From: Epinephelus fuscoguttatus
Lineage: Eukaryota; Chordata; Actinopteri; Perciformes; Serranidae
DNA length: 64,000 bases
Reading direction: 5' to 3'
Assembly: GCF_011397635.1 (NCBI RefSeq)
Contig: NC_064771.1
Span: 18,539,379 to 18,603,378, forward strand
Within the stretch, counting starts at the first letter, position 1, and each line of letters opens with the position of its first letter. The notes beneath the pieces were generated by a model. It saw only the letters and a list, made by a program, of their open reading frames with translations, had not been told where the DNA came from and did not search any database. Below, piece by piece: positions 23,044-63,039 of this stretch. The position numbers and the translations under genes are program-made.

Positions 23044-23110
23044 CTTCGTCTGGTGATTTCTGATCATCGGCCAAACGCATCATACACGACCTCTGATGCT
23101 GAGACTCAAG
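23044..23110 (-). promoter_or_regulatory. Probable 5' non-coding exon of the cabp5-like gene
   Basis: On the minus strand CAGACGAAG is followed by GTGAGC (23043-23038), a good donor. The matching acceptor is the TCCTCTTGCAG directly before AAATGAG of the first coding exon. The transcription start is not defined by the sequence. Confidence 0.5.
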
Positions 23111-23322
23111 AGCTGACCGACAGTGTTAGAAGTCCTCTGTCTATCTTCTGTTTCTTCTTCTCCTCAGTTATCAATGGTGTTCGCCCTCAGAGAGGACAGC
23201 CCTGCTGTCTCAGTGCGTCCACCCGGTCTGCCTGGCCTGACGGGATGCTGGGGGGTTGTATGACAGGGGGGTGTGGCTGCATCCAGGGTTGTATGCTCGC
23301 GGGGGAGGAGTCAGCTGTGTGA

Positions 23323-23346
23323 CAGCAGCAGCAGCAGCAGCAGCAG
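23323..23346. repeat. (CAG)8 trinucleotide repeat
   Basis: Eight uninterrupted CAG units, about 0.28 kb upstream of the cabp5-like 5' exon. It is not inside a supported coding exon. Confidence 0.95.
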
Positions 23347-24060
23347 AGATGCTGAATGTTGACATCATAGTGGAAATGATACTGCCATCTGAGCCCAGGG
23401 CTAACAGAGGAAACAGGATACTGTCAGTTCACACGATAGAGGGTAGAGTTTCTGTTTCTTTTGTTTACTGTGAATTAATTACAGTCCACTCCAGGTTTAA
23501 CACTAGAAAGTCTAGCACTCTAAGTATTTTAATTATAACAGTCATTTTGATGGTCAATCACTCTCTCAGTTAACACTGTGATTAATTGTTTTGTCAGATA
23601 TTTCAAAGATATTTAAGTTATTATTGTATAAAAATAGGTAAAAGCAGCAAACGTGTAAATTTAAGGAGCTGGAGCCAGGGAATGTTTGACATTTGCTTGA
23701 TAAATGATGACTAAACAATTACTGACTGTTGAAAAATGACGATAATGATTCATGTTCTGTTGATCAACTAATTGTTTTTAATTGTTTTAACACAAACAGC
23801 ACAACATTTTGGAGGGAAAAACGCTCACTTACATGTCATAATCATGATTTTAAAGAGGAAACCAACAACTTTTCAACTTTTTCCCCACTAACATTTCCAA
23901 TTAGCTTATTCAGGGTGCAAACTATAGAGGAGTCAGGAGGAACTTGGCTCCTGTTAATAAGACATGAGCTCCCCTGAAAACATAAATCATGATTTGTGGA
24001 ATTTTGCGGAGCCTTAAAATATCGACAATGTGCTATTTTTGGCGTAAAACCGACTGACTG

Positions 24061-24785
24061 TTAGTAACTATCTTGTTCCCACAAGATATTAACTTGTTCC
24101 TACAAGATAATTACCTTGTCAGTACAGAATAATAACTTGTTCTCACAAGCCAAACTTGTGTGCACAAGGTATTACCTTGTTCCCTCAAGAAACTTAACTT
24201 GTGTGTAAAAGATAATTACGGTAACTTGTTCCCACAAGGAAAGTGACTTGCTTTCACAAAATAATTCACTTGTTCCCACAAGTTAAATTTGTTCCCACAA
24301 GATAATAACTTGCTCCCACATGATAATTAATTTGTGCGTAAAAGATAGTTAACTTGTTTCATCAAGACAATCCCATTGTGAGCACAGGATAACACATTCT
24401 CACAAGATCCCTCAAGATAATTGACATGTTCCCACGAGTTAACTGACTTGTTCCCACAAGATAATTGACTTGTTCCCACAAGATAACTCATTTGTTTCCA
24501 GAAGATGATAACTTGTTCCCATAACTGTCTTGTTCCCAAAGGATAATTGACTTGTTCCCACAAGATAACTCATTTGTTTCTCACAAGATTATAACTTGTT
24601 CCCACAAGTTAATTGACTTGTTCCCAAAAATCAATTAACTTGTTCCCACAAGGTAAACTTGATCCCACAAGACAACTGACTCATTCTGGCAAGATACAGT
24701 AATTGACTTGTTCCCAAAAGATAATTAACTTGTTCCCACGCAGTAAACTTGTTCCCACAAGACAATTGACTTCTTCCCACAAAAT
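24061..24785. repeat. Minisatellite with palindromic unit (cttgttcccacaag)
   Basis: About 30 units, mostly 20-25 bp, of the type CTTGTTCCCACAAG + ATAATTGA. Each unit carries the inverted pair CTTGT...ACAAG around TCCC, so single strands can form many small hairpins. Units diverge by substitutions (aagtta, aaggta, aagaca). It is followed by a poly-T tract. Confidence 0.92.
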
Positions 24786-26394
24786 AAGTTGAAAATTGTT
24801 GTGTCCACAAGATTTTTTTTTTTTTTTTTTTTTTAAATCTATTACTTTCAAGATGTTATAGGCTCCAGAGTACAGTGTTAGATGTTCTGGATGGGGACAC
24901 TCAAATCAATTCTTATTCCTATGCATTGACTAACTGAATTACTATCACTGGAAATAGCATTGTTTTTCAAAGATTGAATTTTTTTTATAACATAAAACCT
25001 ATATTTATGAATATAATATACTTATATATTATGATATTATGTTAAATCTGGACTAATTGTAGGTTTTATACTGTCTAGTTTGAATTCTCCAAATCAGCGT
25101 ATTGTTTCTGTTGAACACACACAGCAGTGACACTTTGAAGAACAGAGGCTCATTTGATCCTCTGTCTGTTGTTTTGGCCCATATTATTGTCAAAGACATG
25201 TCAGTGTAACAGATTTTGGAAGTATTAAAGAGCCACATGCCAATAATAGCTAATATCCCAGTGTGTGATAATCTGTATTGTATTGGTTACATTTGCGTAG
25301 AAAAAGCGGATTATTTCTTCTCTGAAAAACCCTGATAACAATGTCAGGGATTAAAGCCTCGGGGTCAGCATCTTCACTTCCCACAGTCTGCATTAACTGG
25401 CTGAGCTGAAACACTTCAGCACCAGTTGATCGTGTGTCCTTTTTGACCTTTTCCCCTCTGCCTGTTGCCCTGTTATGTAAATTCATCAAAAAATCTGTTC
25501 ACATAAGAAGCATAATCCACTGGGCGGAAGCTAGTAATGATTTTATTATCTTTTTCCCCTCCCTCGTTGCAGCGGGACAGATGAGAGGTTATGCAAAGCC
25601 GTGCCCACGGCTGTGAAAAGATGTCTGTGGAGTGGAGGGCAGGAGGAATGTGGGTGAGGAAAAAGTATGAATGAAAACTGAGAAGAGGAGAAGGGAGGGC
25701 TGGGTGGTAGAATGCTAGGGTGTTAAGGTTTTATTTTTGGGAATAATATAAAATATAGAGGTTTAGGGGCTGGAGGATGAATGAAAAACATGTCACAGTT
25801 TTGGATTAGTAACAGGATTAAGATGCTATTACAGCACATGAAAGTACAGCTGCTAGTAGTCAAGAGTCAGCCTTACTGAATCACAAGTCACTCTTAATAA
25901 AGCTGTGTAGTGTATCAGCGGGTGCTTCCAACTGAGAACGATAATGTAGAAATGTACACAGGAAAAACGTTCATTTTTTTATTGTGTGTTTTGTATGTGC
26001 TCAGCTAAAACTGCACATCACAGAGATTACACTGAGTGGATTACGAGGGCAAAGGCAGGGCCCAACGAGCCATATGTTTGATTGGGATGACGTGAGTCAG
26101 TGTGTGCAAATATACAGTGGTTTGCATCAAATCAACTTAACATCCGAAAACTTCAAAATCCAAAAAATACGCCATAAAGTTAGTTGACACTTTCTTCTAC
26201 TTTATACTTCTAGTGCTCAGCTTCATTTCAGAGTGAAATATACTTTTTTTTTTTTTTTACAATGAAGACATTTCAGTGAGCCTACTTTTTTCAGGTGTGC
26301 ATTTTACATATGATCATATTATCAAATTTATTATAGATTAAATTACAGAATGTAAATATATTAAAATGACCTCAACTAACAACAACAAATCCAA

Positions 26395-27240
26395 GGCACT
26401 TGTACTTTACTTGAGTATTTCCATTTTTTACCACTTTACAATTCTACTCCACCACATCTCAGGGGAAATATTGTACATTTTACACCACTGTATTTGTCTG
26501 GCAGCTTTAGTTACCAGAGGTGTGGACTCAAGTCACATGACTTAGTCAGACTTGCGTCATAAATTTGATGACTTAACACTCGACTTGAAAAAATCATAGA
26601 GGACTCGCAACTTGACTTGGACTGTAACACCAGTGACTCCTGACATCACTTGGACTTAAGCCTTTGACTTTAAAATGCGTAACACCTTCCCTCCAATCCT
26701 GAAGATTACAAAGTTATTTAAGTGCCCCACTAATCAATTTATTTCCTCAACCACCATTGACGATATTCATTCCCAGCAAGTCGACACTTAATTCCCCAGA
26801 TGATCCACTTTGTTTGAACCAGTCTGACAACATCCAACCAAGTTGCAGGGGAGAACCATGAAGGACCAACATTAGGCCTACATTACTGAGGTCCAGTTGG
26901 AAAAAGTTATGACAAAGATAATTTCGTCTGCTTACAAAAAACTATGCAGGGGTCAACAAAAAACAAATTGCAGTATGTGAAATGTCAAAAATGACTGACT
27001 TACAACAAACTTTTAACAAGTCAGTTGTAACAAATAAATACTATTTCTTAAAAATAATTTATTATCGCCTAATTTTACTCAGTGGTTAAAATGGCATTAC
27101 ATTTAGTGAAGAGCGCATAACATGTTTAGCATTCAAAACTAAATGTTTCCGGCATGGGAATTGGCATGAGTGTAACGATTTGAGACTGACTTGTGACTTG
27201 CAAAATTATGATGTGGTCAATTAAAGGACTTATGTCTTAT
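26395..27240. mobile_element. Common teleost interspersed repeats (two fragments)
   Basis: 26395-26512 carries 'ttgagtatttccatttttta' and 'actccaccacatctcagggg', a frequent fish repeat related to that at 7752. 26517-27230 starts 'agaggtgtggactcaagtca' and keeps runs of 'gacttg' and 'cttggact' to 'ttgtgacttgcaaaa', resembling a second widespread fish element. Limits approximate; classification from memory. Confidence 0.5.
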
Positions 27241-28200
27241 GTCTTCAATTAAACAAAGACAAGACAGAGGTAATAGTTGTTGGAGCCAAGGAGGAATGAT
27301 CAAAAGTCATCGCTCAACTTCAGTTAGCAATGTTAACAACCCCACACCAAACCAGAAGTCTTGGTGTAGTCATGGACTCAGACCTGAATGTAAATAGTCA
27401 CATTAAGACAACTACAAAGTCAGCCTACTGTCACCTTGAGAACATATCAAGGATAAGAGGACCTATGTCCCAGCAGGATTTGGAAAAACTTGTCCAGGCA
27501 TTTATCTGCAGTAGACTCGACTGCTGTCATGGGGTCTTTACAGGTCTCCCTAAAAAAGACAGATCTATCAGACAGCTGCAGCTGATTCAGAATGCTTTTG
27601 TTCGAGTCCTCACTAAAACCAAGAAAGTGGATCACATCACTCCAGTTCTGAGGTCTTCACACTGGCTTCCTGTCTGTCAGAGAACTGACTTCAAAATACT
27701 ATTGCTGGTTTACAAAGCACTAAATGGTTCACGGCCCAAATACATTTCTGACCCTCTGCTACAGTATGAACCATCCAGACTTCTCAGGTCTTCCAGGACA
27801 GGTCTGCCTTGTGTCCCCAGAGTCAAGAATAAACATGGAGAAGCAGCATCTAGTTTTTATGCACCACATATCTGGAACAAACTCTGCATCAACTTGCTCT
27901 TCTTTTAAATCAAGGCTTAAGACTTTTCTGTTTGCCGCTGCCTCTTCTTAAATCAAATGTTGTATTCATTTCTTACACTGCACTGTAACTTTTATTCTTG
28001 TATTTTTTTATACCAGTCTAAGTGTATTTTAACTTTTTATTTTCTATCCTCTAGTTCTTTAATGAACTGCTTCTAAGTGTCCTTTTGGAATGTGTTTCTT
28101 TTGCATCTTGTGTTGATGTTTTTGATGTTTTCTGTAGAGCACTTTGAATTGCTTTGTTGCTGATAAACTTGAAACTGAATAAACTTGCCTTGTCTAGAAT
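27240..28200 (+). mobile_element. 5'-truncated L2/CR1-type LINE (RT C-terminal part and 3' tail)
   Basis: The frame from about 27243 reads LNKDKTEVIVVGAK, has a stop at 27297-27299 (TGA), then continues 27330-27908 with LGVVMDSDLNVNSHIK, SRLDCCHGVFTGLP, HWLPVCQRTDFKILLLVYKA and GLPCVPRVKNKHGEAASSF. These are conserved in the C-terminal part of L2/Rex1-like reverse transcriptase proteins. The tail is 'gtagagcactttgaattgct' plus a terminal 'aataaacttgcct'. It is 5'-truncated and carries an in-frame stop, so it is dead. It is the same family as the copy at 45650-47060. Confidence 0.88.
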
Positions 28201-28929
28201 GTAATATTTATAGTTTTACCTAATAAAAAATACTTAAAAATTGTGGAGCATATCATTCTCGTTCCCTGTGGTGATGGGAGGTAGTGAGGAAGGTCAACAC
28301 TTCTGTATGGTCTTGGCCATGGTAGTCTCAAGCTTCAAAACAAAATCTTGACTCGGAGTGGCCCAGTCTGTGCAGAATGTGGTCAGCCGCCTGCTGCCGG
28401 ACAAGTGATGGACTGTGGGACATAGAGATATTTGCCTAGGAGGTTTCCACTCGTCAAGTTTCTCAGGCAACAGTTTATCTGCTCACCTGTGAAGTTCATC
28501 TGCAGCAGGCATCATTTGGAGTACCTTGAGACTGATGTAAGATTATAAAGTAGCTAGTAGTAGTACATTTGGCCATTGAACGAAACACCTGCAGATCAGA
28601 ATAGCAAAAGTTCTATTGTTATGAGCCTAAAATGTGTCATTTGCCTGTTTTAACCAATACAGTGGTTGTAGCATGACAATGGTGTTTTCATTTGATTCTT
28701 GGTGTCCAAATTATATTGGTTCATTTGTCTTTGTATGTTGTCAGGTTCAGGAGTTATCAATTCAAGATTTGGCCGCCAAACGAACCACATGGGTCATGAG
28801 TTGACCTCGGCAACAATAAAAATTCTTAATAAACACTATTAGGGTCCCAAAAACAGGTTACAGAAAGTAACAAGGTTCTGAGTACTTCTACTTTGATTTT
28901 TACCCCATTTACTCGGCCACATGGGGGCA

Positions 28930-29542
28930 TCGTTGCAGCCTCCGTGCCTGTTTCTGGAGCGTCGAAGAAGAGCACTTCCGTTTTCCTTTCGGCTCCCGCC
29001 CCGCTCCGCCATCATGAAGTCCTGAACAAAAACGGATGAGAGTCGAGCAAAATGGGGATAACACGAACTGGAGATGAAATCCGCCGACAACACTAACGTA
29101 ATGACAGCACAAAGTGGAGCACGGAGCGGACCCGTGGAAATTAATGAATCAGTTTCCCATTGAAAACGTCCCAGGCCGCTCCTGGCGTTACGTTATTTAG
29201 TTAGCAGTGTTGCTAACAGCAGCTAGAGCTAGCCTCTGATTTTCTTTGGGAGACAGCTCAGCTACTATAGCTGCTAGTTTAGCTGGCAGGCGTCAGTCAG
29301 CTAGCTGTCACTTTAATTGACTGGCACCTCACTCATGTCAAGTGGTGCAGACGTGCTAGCTGTCCAATTGACTGGGAGCATCAGGATGGAGAGGGGTTTG
29401 AGTAAAAGCATCGACAGGCAGAATGTGGTTTGTTCGTGTTGAATAGACACCAGTGCCGAGGAAAGGGGAGTGAGACCAATATTTTCCAGCCAGGCCGGTT
29501 AGCTAGCCCCCGAGCTAGCTACAGTGGATCCCAAAAGCCACG
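28930..29542 (+). promoter_or_regulatory. Probable taok2 promoter and 5' non-coding exon
   Basis: A GC-rich, CpG-containing block has an ETS-like ACTTCCG (28974), a GC box (CCCGCCCC) and a YY1-like CGCCATCATG (about 29007). There is no TATA box. Downstream, CCACG followed by GTAAGA at 29543 is a good donor that can pair with the acceptor 'gctcaccag' ending at 32846, nine bases before the taok2 ATG. The transcription start is inferred. Confidence 0.55.
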
Positions 29543-30023
29543 GTAAGACTTGTTATAAATCATTCAGCACGCTAAAGCAGCAGAATGCGCCTCTCCACCT
29601 CAGTTTGCAGGGGAGAGGGCTGCTAGCATAATTAACCACCTCATTTTCAGCTCCTGGAGACGTTGACATTGACATGGAGGCTTGTTGTTGGCCTGCAGCC
29701 TGAACACCCAGCCAGCCTTGAGTTGTTGTTGTCTACTGTTGAATACATGTCATGCATTTCTTTGGTGAGCCAGAGCAAAGATAGCCTAATTGACCAGCCA
29801 AGTGCAAGAGTCATGTAGCTTGCTCAGCTGAGATGCACACCGTATATGACACTGATGGCAAGCTCCCATCGAGGTAATTACTCCTCTGTCTCACCAGCCA
29901 AGGACAATATGCATTTTGTTTTCCAGAATATGCCCAGGGCACTCCCAGGGTGTAAAATTGTTTGTAGGTTAGAGAGATGATCTTGAATAAAACCACACAA
30001 TTCATGCTTTTGTTGCCTCTCCC

Positions 30024-30075
30024 TGTGTGTGTGTGTGTGTGTGTGTGTCTGTGTGTGTGTGTCTGTGTGTCTGTG
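30024..30075. repeat. (GT)n microsatellite
   Basis: Interrupted GT repeat (gtgtgt...ctgtgtgt) in the taok2 5' intron. Confidence 0.95.
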
Positions 30076-32795
30076 AGGACTGTGGCATGGATGGGTTCTT
30101 AAAAAATAGATTGAGAGCTTGCTGTAGGGTTGGTTGCAAGACTGAAAGAACTTCTCATTTTCAAAGGGAACCACATGCTTCCTCTTTGACAGTGGCAAAA
30201 TGGCCTTGAAAGAGACGTTTCATCTGATGCATGCTCATTTGAAGCGTGTGGAAATACTGAAACGAAGGCCCAGTTTTTCATTCACTGAACACTTAAAAAA
30301 TATGGAGCATGTGTTACATCTCCACATTAACTCCTTGACAGGATCCTAATGTCCCATGATGGACCCCGTGCCAGGCTGTTAACTTGACAGACAGTGCTCA
30401 CGCAGTCCATGCTCTGCATACACTACAGCAACACTTACACAATGAATCATAAATATATATGTATTTTAGGAATAGACTGAGTTATATATCTGTCTCCTCT
30501 ATTACATAAACACTGAACCAGTGTGTTTATTTTCTCTTTTCTGTAGCTGCTCTCCAAAATAGTGTTTATTTGGGTTTCAGAAGGCTGTGGCTGCGAGTAA
30601 AATTATGTGGCTTCATGCAGACTTTCACAGTGCAGTAATTTGATAATGCCTAATTATTTTAATCCAGTTATACATATGCACTTACATATGAGTCCAATTA
30701 TTAAATATGACTGCTGTGTTAGGGTGTTAAGTGTCATATTGCCTGATTTTATTGGGCATAAGACAAAACTGATCTTAACAGTGACCAGTTCAGTCTTTAG
30801 TAGCCCAATCTGATTTATGATAGCTACATGTTAATGACAGAAATTTGGCCCTTGGTGTTTCTATTTCTTTTTCTATCCTATTGTGAACGCCACTCCTTTG
30901 TCTTTACTTCCATAATTGGTCACAAAACCTTTTCAGGGAGATATCAAACTCTGAAATGGCACTTACACAGAGGTATAATTTGATAGGCAAATCATGGGCC
31001 TGCTGAACTGGTTGGCAGTTTACTTTTATCTTGTGAAGTTTGGTCTACTGCTCTCGGCTTCAGTTCAGAGAGATGTCTTTATGTACTAGAGTTGGACTGA
31101 TGTGTCTGCCAGACTGACGCTGTAAAATGTCCCGCTCGGTATGAACGTTGGTCACAGTTGTTTTGGTGGTGTTTTAAAAAAAAAAAGAAAGAAAATTGAG
31201 GGATCATGATCAAGATTGTTGTTATGTGTTAAAACGATCAGCAGATATATTTTCATCTGATTTTTAAAACTCCCCAACTTCAGTATCAGCCACAGAAATC
31301 CAGCAGACTATACTGTACTGAATATTCTTTTAGTGCTGTGATCTTTTCACAACGATGATCTCAACTTTAGTTGTATATATGTCTGATATTTGGGTGGAAA
31401 AATGTATTTTTAGCATCAACATTGCAGTTCAGCAATGTGCATTAGCTCAACATCTTATTGCTTGGTAGAAAATTAAAACAAGGTTTGCTTTTTCATCACT
31501 AATCTTAAAGGTATGCTATGCAGCATTTTTCAAAAGAAAAAAAAAACAATGTATAGACTCGAAATATTCCTTTCTCAATCATCACTTATGACCCACTAGG
31601 AGTGTGTGGCGGTGTATTTTTTCTGTAGAGACTCTGCCCTCTGCCTTTATTTTTATTATTGTCTGTGTTCTGGATGTTTATGGGTGTATACACCCACATC
31701 ACTCAGGTGAGGTCGGAGCTTTATTAAAAGGTAGCGAGCAGGTGCCAGACCGTAAGCAGCAGGCATCCATGAAACAGAGCACCAAAAAAACCGTACATAT
31801 AGCGAGGCAAAATGCCAAACAAAAATGAACCTGGGGTTGGCTTTTACTTTCACTGTTGCTAGTGAGCGTGTTTACAGTACCAACAATCTTCCACAGTACA
31901 CCTGTAAAGACAAATCTGCCTAATCCACTTGGTTATTTAGCCTGATTGAAGGATTTAATTAACACACGTGCATGCTGTCTAATCGTGTTGGCCAGGCCAC
32001 TGAGTGTGGGTACTGGTGAAGGACCAGTAATGACTAGTCAAAATCATTGCCAAGGGATTGTTTGGTTTGACTAAATAAATGCTGCATCTGCCATTTTAAG
32101 ATGTTTGATCTCCAAGATTTATGAAGGACCCAAAAAAGATTTTCTTTTCACCCTTGTGGATATACAAGCTAAAAGCTGCACTCTGTATCTGGGGAAATCA
32201 TGGTTATTAAGTAATTTTGAATATTGCAATGTTAATTTAAGAATAACCAATAACAATAAATACAGCAATGTTAAGTTTTGCCAGTATTGTTCAGCCTTGT
32301 TAGAGAGACAGATGGATGATGAAGGATGAATGAATGGGTGGGTGGATGGATGGTCATTTGAAGCTGATGGGCACTTTGATATTTTCCACCCATGTGAGCC
32401 GACACAGATTTGCATTTTTGTAGTCTAAAGCAGTTCAAATGCAGATGTAGAGCAGGATGCACTCTTTACTCACGTGCATTGAAGTGCACTCAAAGTGATG
32501 ATTAGCAAACCAATAGATTATCTATGGAGTACTTGGTTTTTAAAATAAAATCTTAACTTACATCACTGTAGATCATTTAAAAGAGATCCAACTCTGTCTA
32601 TTATACGTCACAGACTAGAGCATATTGCTATTTTTAACAAATCACAATTGAGTTTACTAAGCTGAAAGATTCACAAAAGCAAAGCATATGTACACAATGC
32701 ATAAATACAAACATAGATTAATAATGCAAAGTGCATAGAGGAGTCAGGGTCCATGTTTCCCAGGCGGCTCATGTTTCCAACACCAATGTTAATAA

Positions 32796-62030
<29,235 letters not shown>

Positions 62031-62249
62031 GTTAGAGTCCTTTTGGCGATCACTTCTATGAAAGCAAAGCTCCTTAAAATGTAGAAAAAGCCTCGGGTGA
62101 GTTTTAGGAATCCAGTTGGGCTTGCAGAGAAGACTGTTAAGTGAAAGGTAACAGTGGACTGCTGATGTTAGCTGTAGCATTGTTAGCTTCGGTACAAATC
62201 AGATATGACTTTTTTTGTCCTAAGTTGAGCCTTATACACTTAACTTTTG

Positions 62250-62700
62250 AGGGATACCTCAAACACAAAATGACCATTTCTAAATCAAGTACTCACCCTG
62301 TGTCACCTTGAATTTGGGAAGAAAACTTTGTTTTTCTCGCATGCCTCCACAGTAAACGGAGAATCCAAAAAAGGTGAATATTCTCCATGAATGAATGCTT
62401 CCACAGTAAACAAAGAATCCAAAAACTGATAGAATTCTTGATGAATTAAAGGCATATGGGTCCACACTGAACAACAGCAAAACAATATAAAAACATCTGT
62501 TAACAGACTTTTGATATAGTTTTGCTGTTGTTAACCGTGGCACCCAATGACTTTAATTGAAGAGGAATGTTCATCTTTTTTGGATTCTCCGTTCATTGTG
62601 GTTGCATGCAAGAGAAACAAAGTTTGCTTCACAAGTTCATGGTAACACATGGTGAGTAACTGATTTATAAATGGTCAATTTAGAGGTGAAGTGTTCTTTT
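62250..62700. mobile_element. Long-inverted-repeat MITE (foldback), about 450 bp
   Basis: 62270-62377 and 62571-62678 are inverted copies over about 108 bp at roughly 85% identity by eye (for example 'ggagaatccaaaaaa' against 'ttttttggattctcc'). The left half also has an internal direct repeat ('ccacagtaaac' at about 62348 and 62401). No coding sequence. Lies in the taok2 beta intron after exon 18. Confidence 0.82.
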
Positions 62701-62764
62701 AATAATGGTTTTCACCACACTGTCCTCGCAGTAGCTGTCCTGGAGTTTTCAATCATATCAATAG

Positions 62765-63037
62765 ACGGTGTAAAAAAAAAAGTGGACGTAGCCTGTGGAT
62801 CTGAAAAGAGAAACCACTGGTAAAGTGCTTTGTGTTTTCTTTCTAATGGCCAGCAGGGGGCGACTTCACTGGTTTCAAAAAGAAGTCAGATTGTATAGAA
62901 GTCTACAAGAAAATAACCCAACTTGTCACTTTATTTATTACCTCAGTACACATTAGAATGTGTACTGAGGTAATGAATAAAGTGACATTGTGTTAGAACA
63001 CAATAACTTGTCAAGTCTTTTTCAATACAGCATGATG
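62765..63037. repeat. Dispersed fish repeat carrying a palindrome
   Basis: Contains 'aaaccactggtaaagtgctt', 'ggccagcagggggcgactt' and 'cagattgtatagaagtctac', which I recognise as parts of a repeated fish sequence of unknown class. It includes the palindrome at 62924-62987 and is interrupted at its right end by the Tc1-like element. Confidence 0.5.
62924..62987. repeat. Near-perfect 64-bp palindrome
   Basis: Arms of 31 bp (62924-62954 and 62957-62987) are inverted copies with one mismatch, around a 2-base centre (AG). The mismatch is T opposite G, which still pairs as a wobble in RNA. Confidence 0.93.
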
Positions 63038-63039
63038 TA

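Larger units (their letters stand above)
23050..28880. other. Repeat-rich spacer between the cabp5-like gene and taok2
   Basis: About 5.8 kb between the divergent cabp5-like and taok2 5' ends. It holds (CAG)8 at 23323, the 22-bp satellite (24061-24785), a poly-T tract (24809-24834), fish repeats (26400-27240) and an L2-type LINE end (27240-28200). No host gene supported. Confidence 0.75.

Noticed and set aside
24061-24785. CRISPR-like array of short palindromic repeats
   Set aside because: Units are contiguous with no unique spacers, drift in length, and lie in a vertebrate genome. It is a minisatellite.
27330-27908. Host gene of 192 residues
   Set aside because: The sequence is the C-terminal part of an L2/CR1-type LINE protein, followed by a LINE 3' tail.
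28839-29112. Minus-strand small ORFs over the taok2 promoter
   Set aside because: No homology, no splice support; they overlap a CpG-rich promoter-like block.
30027-30209. Cys/Val-rich small ORF
   Set aside because: Translation of a (GT)n microsatellite.
62031-62084. Extension of taok2 exon 18 by 17 residues to a stop
   Set aside because: Human homology stops at ALLEQ(R/K) and continues with IEEEM in another exon. The extension looks intronic, although an intron-retention form cannot be excluded.
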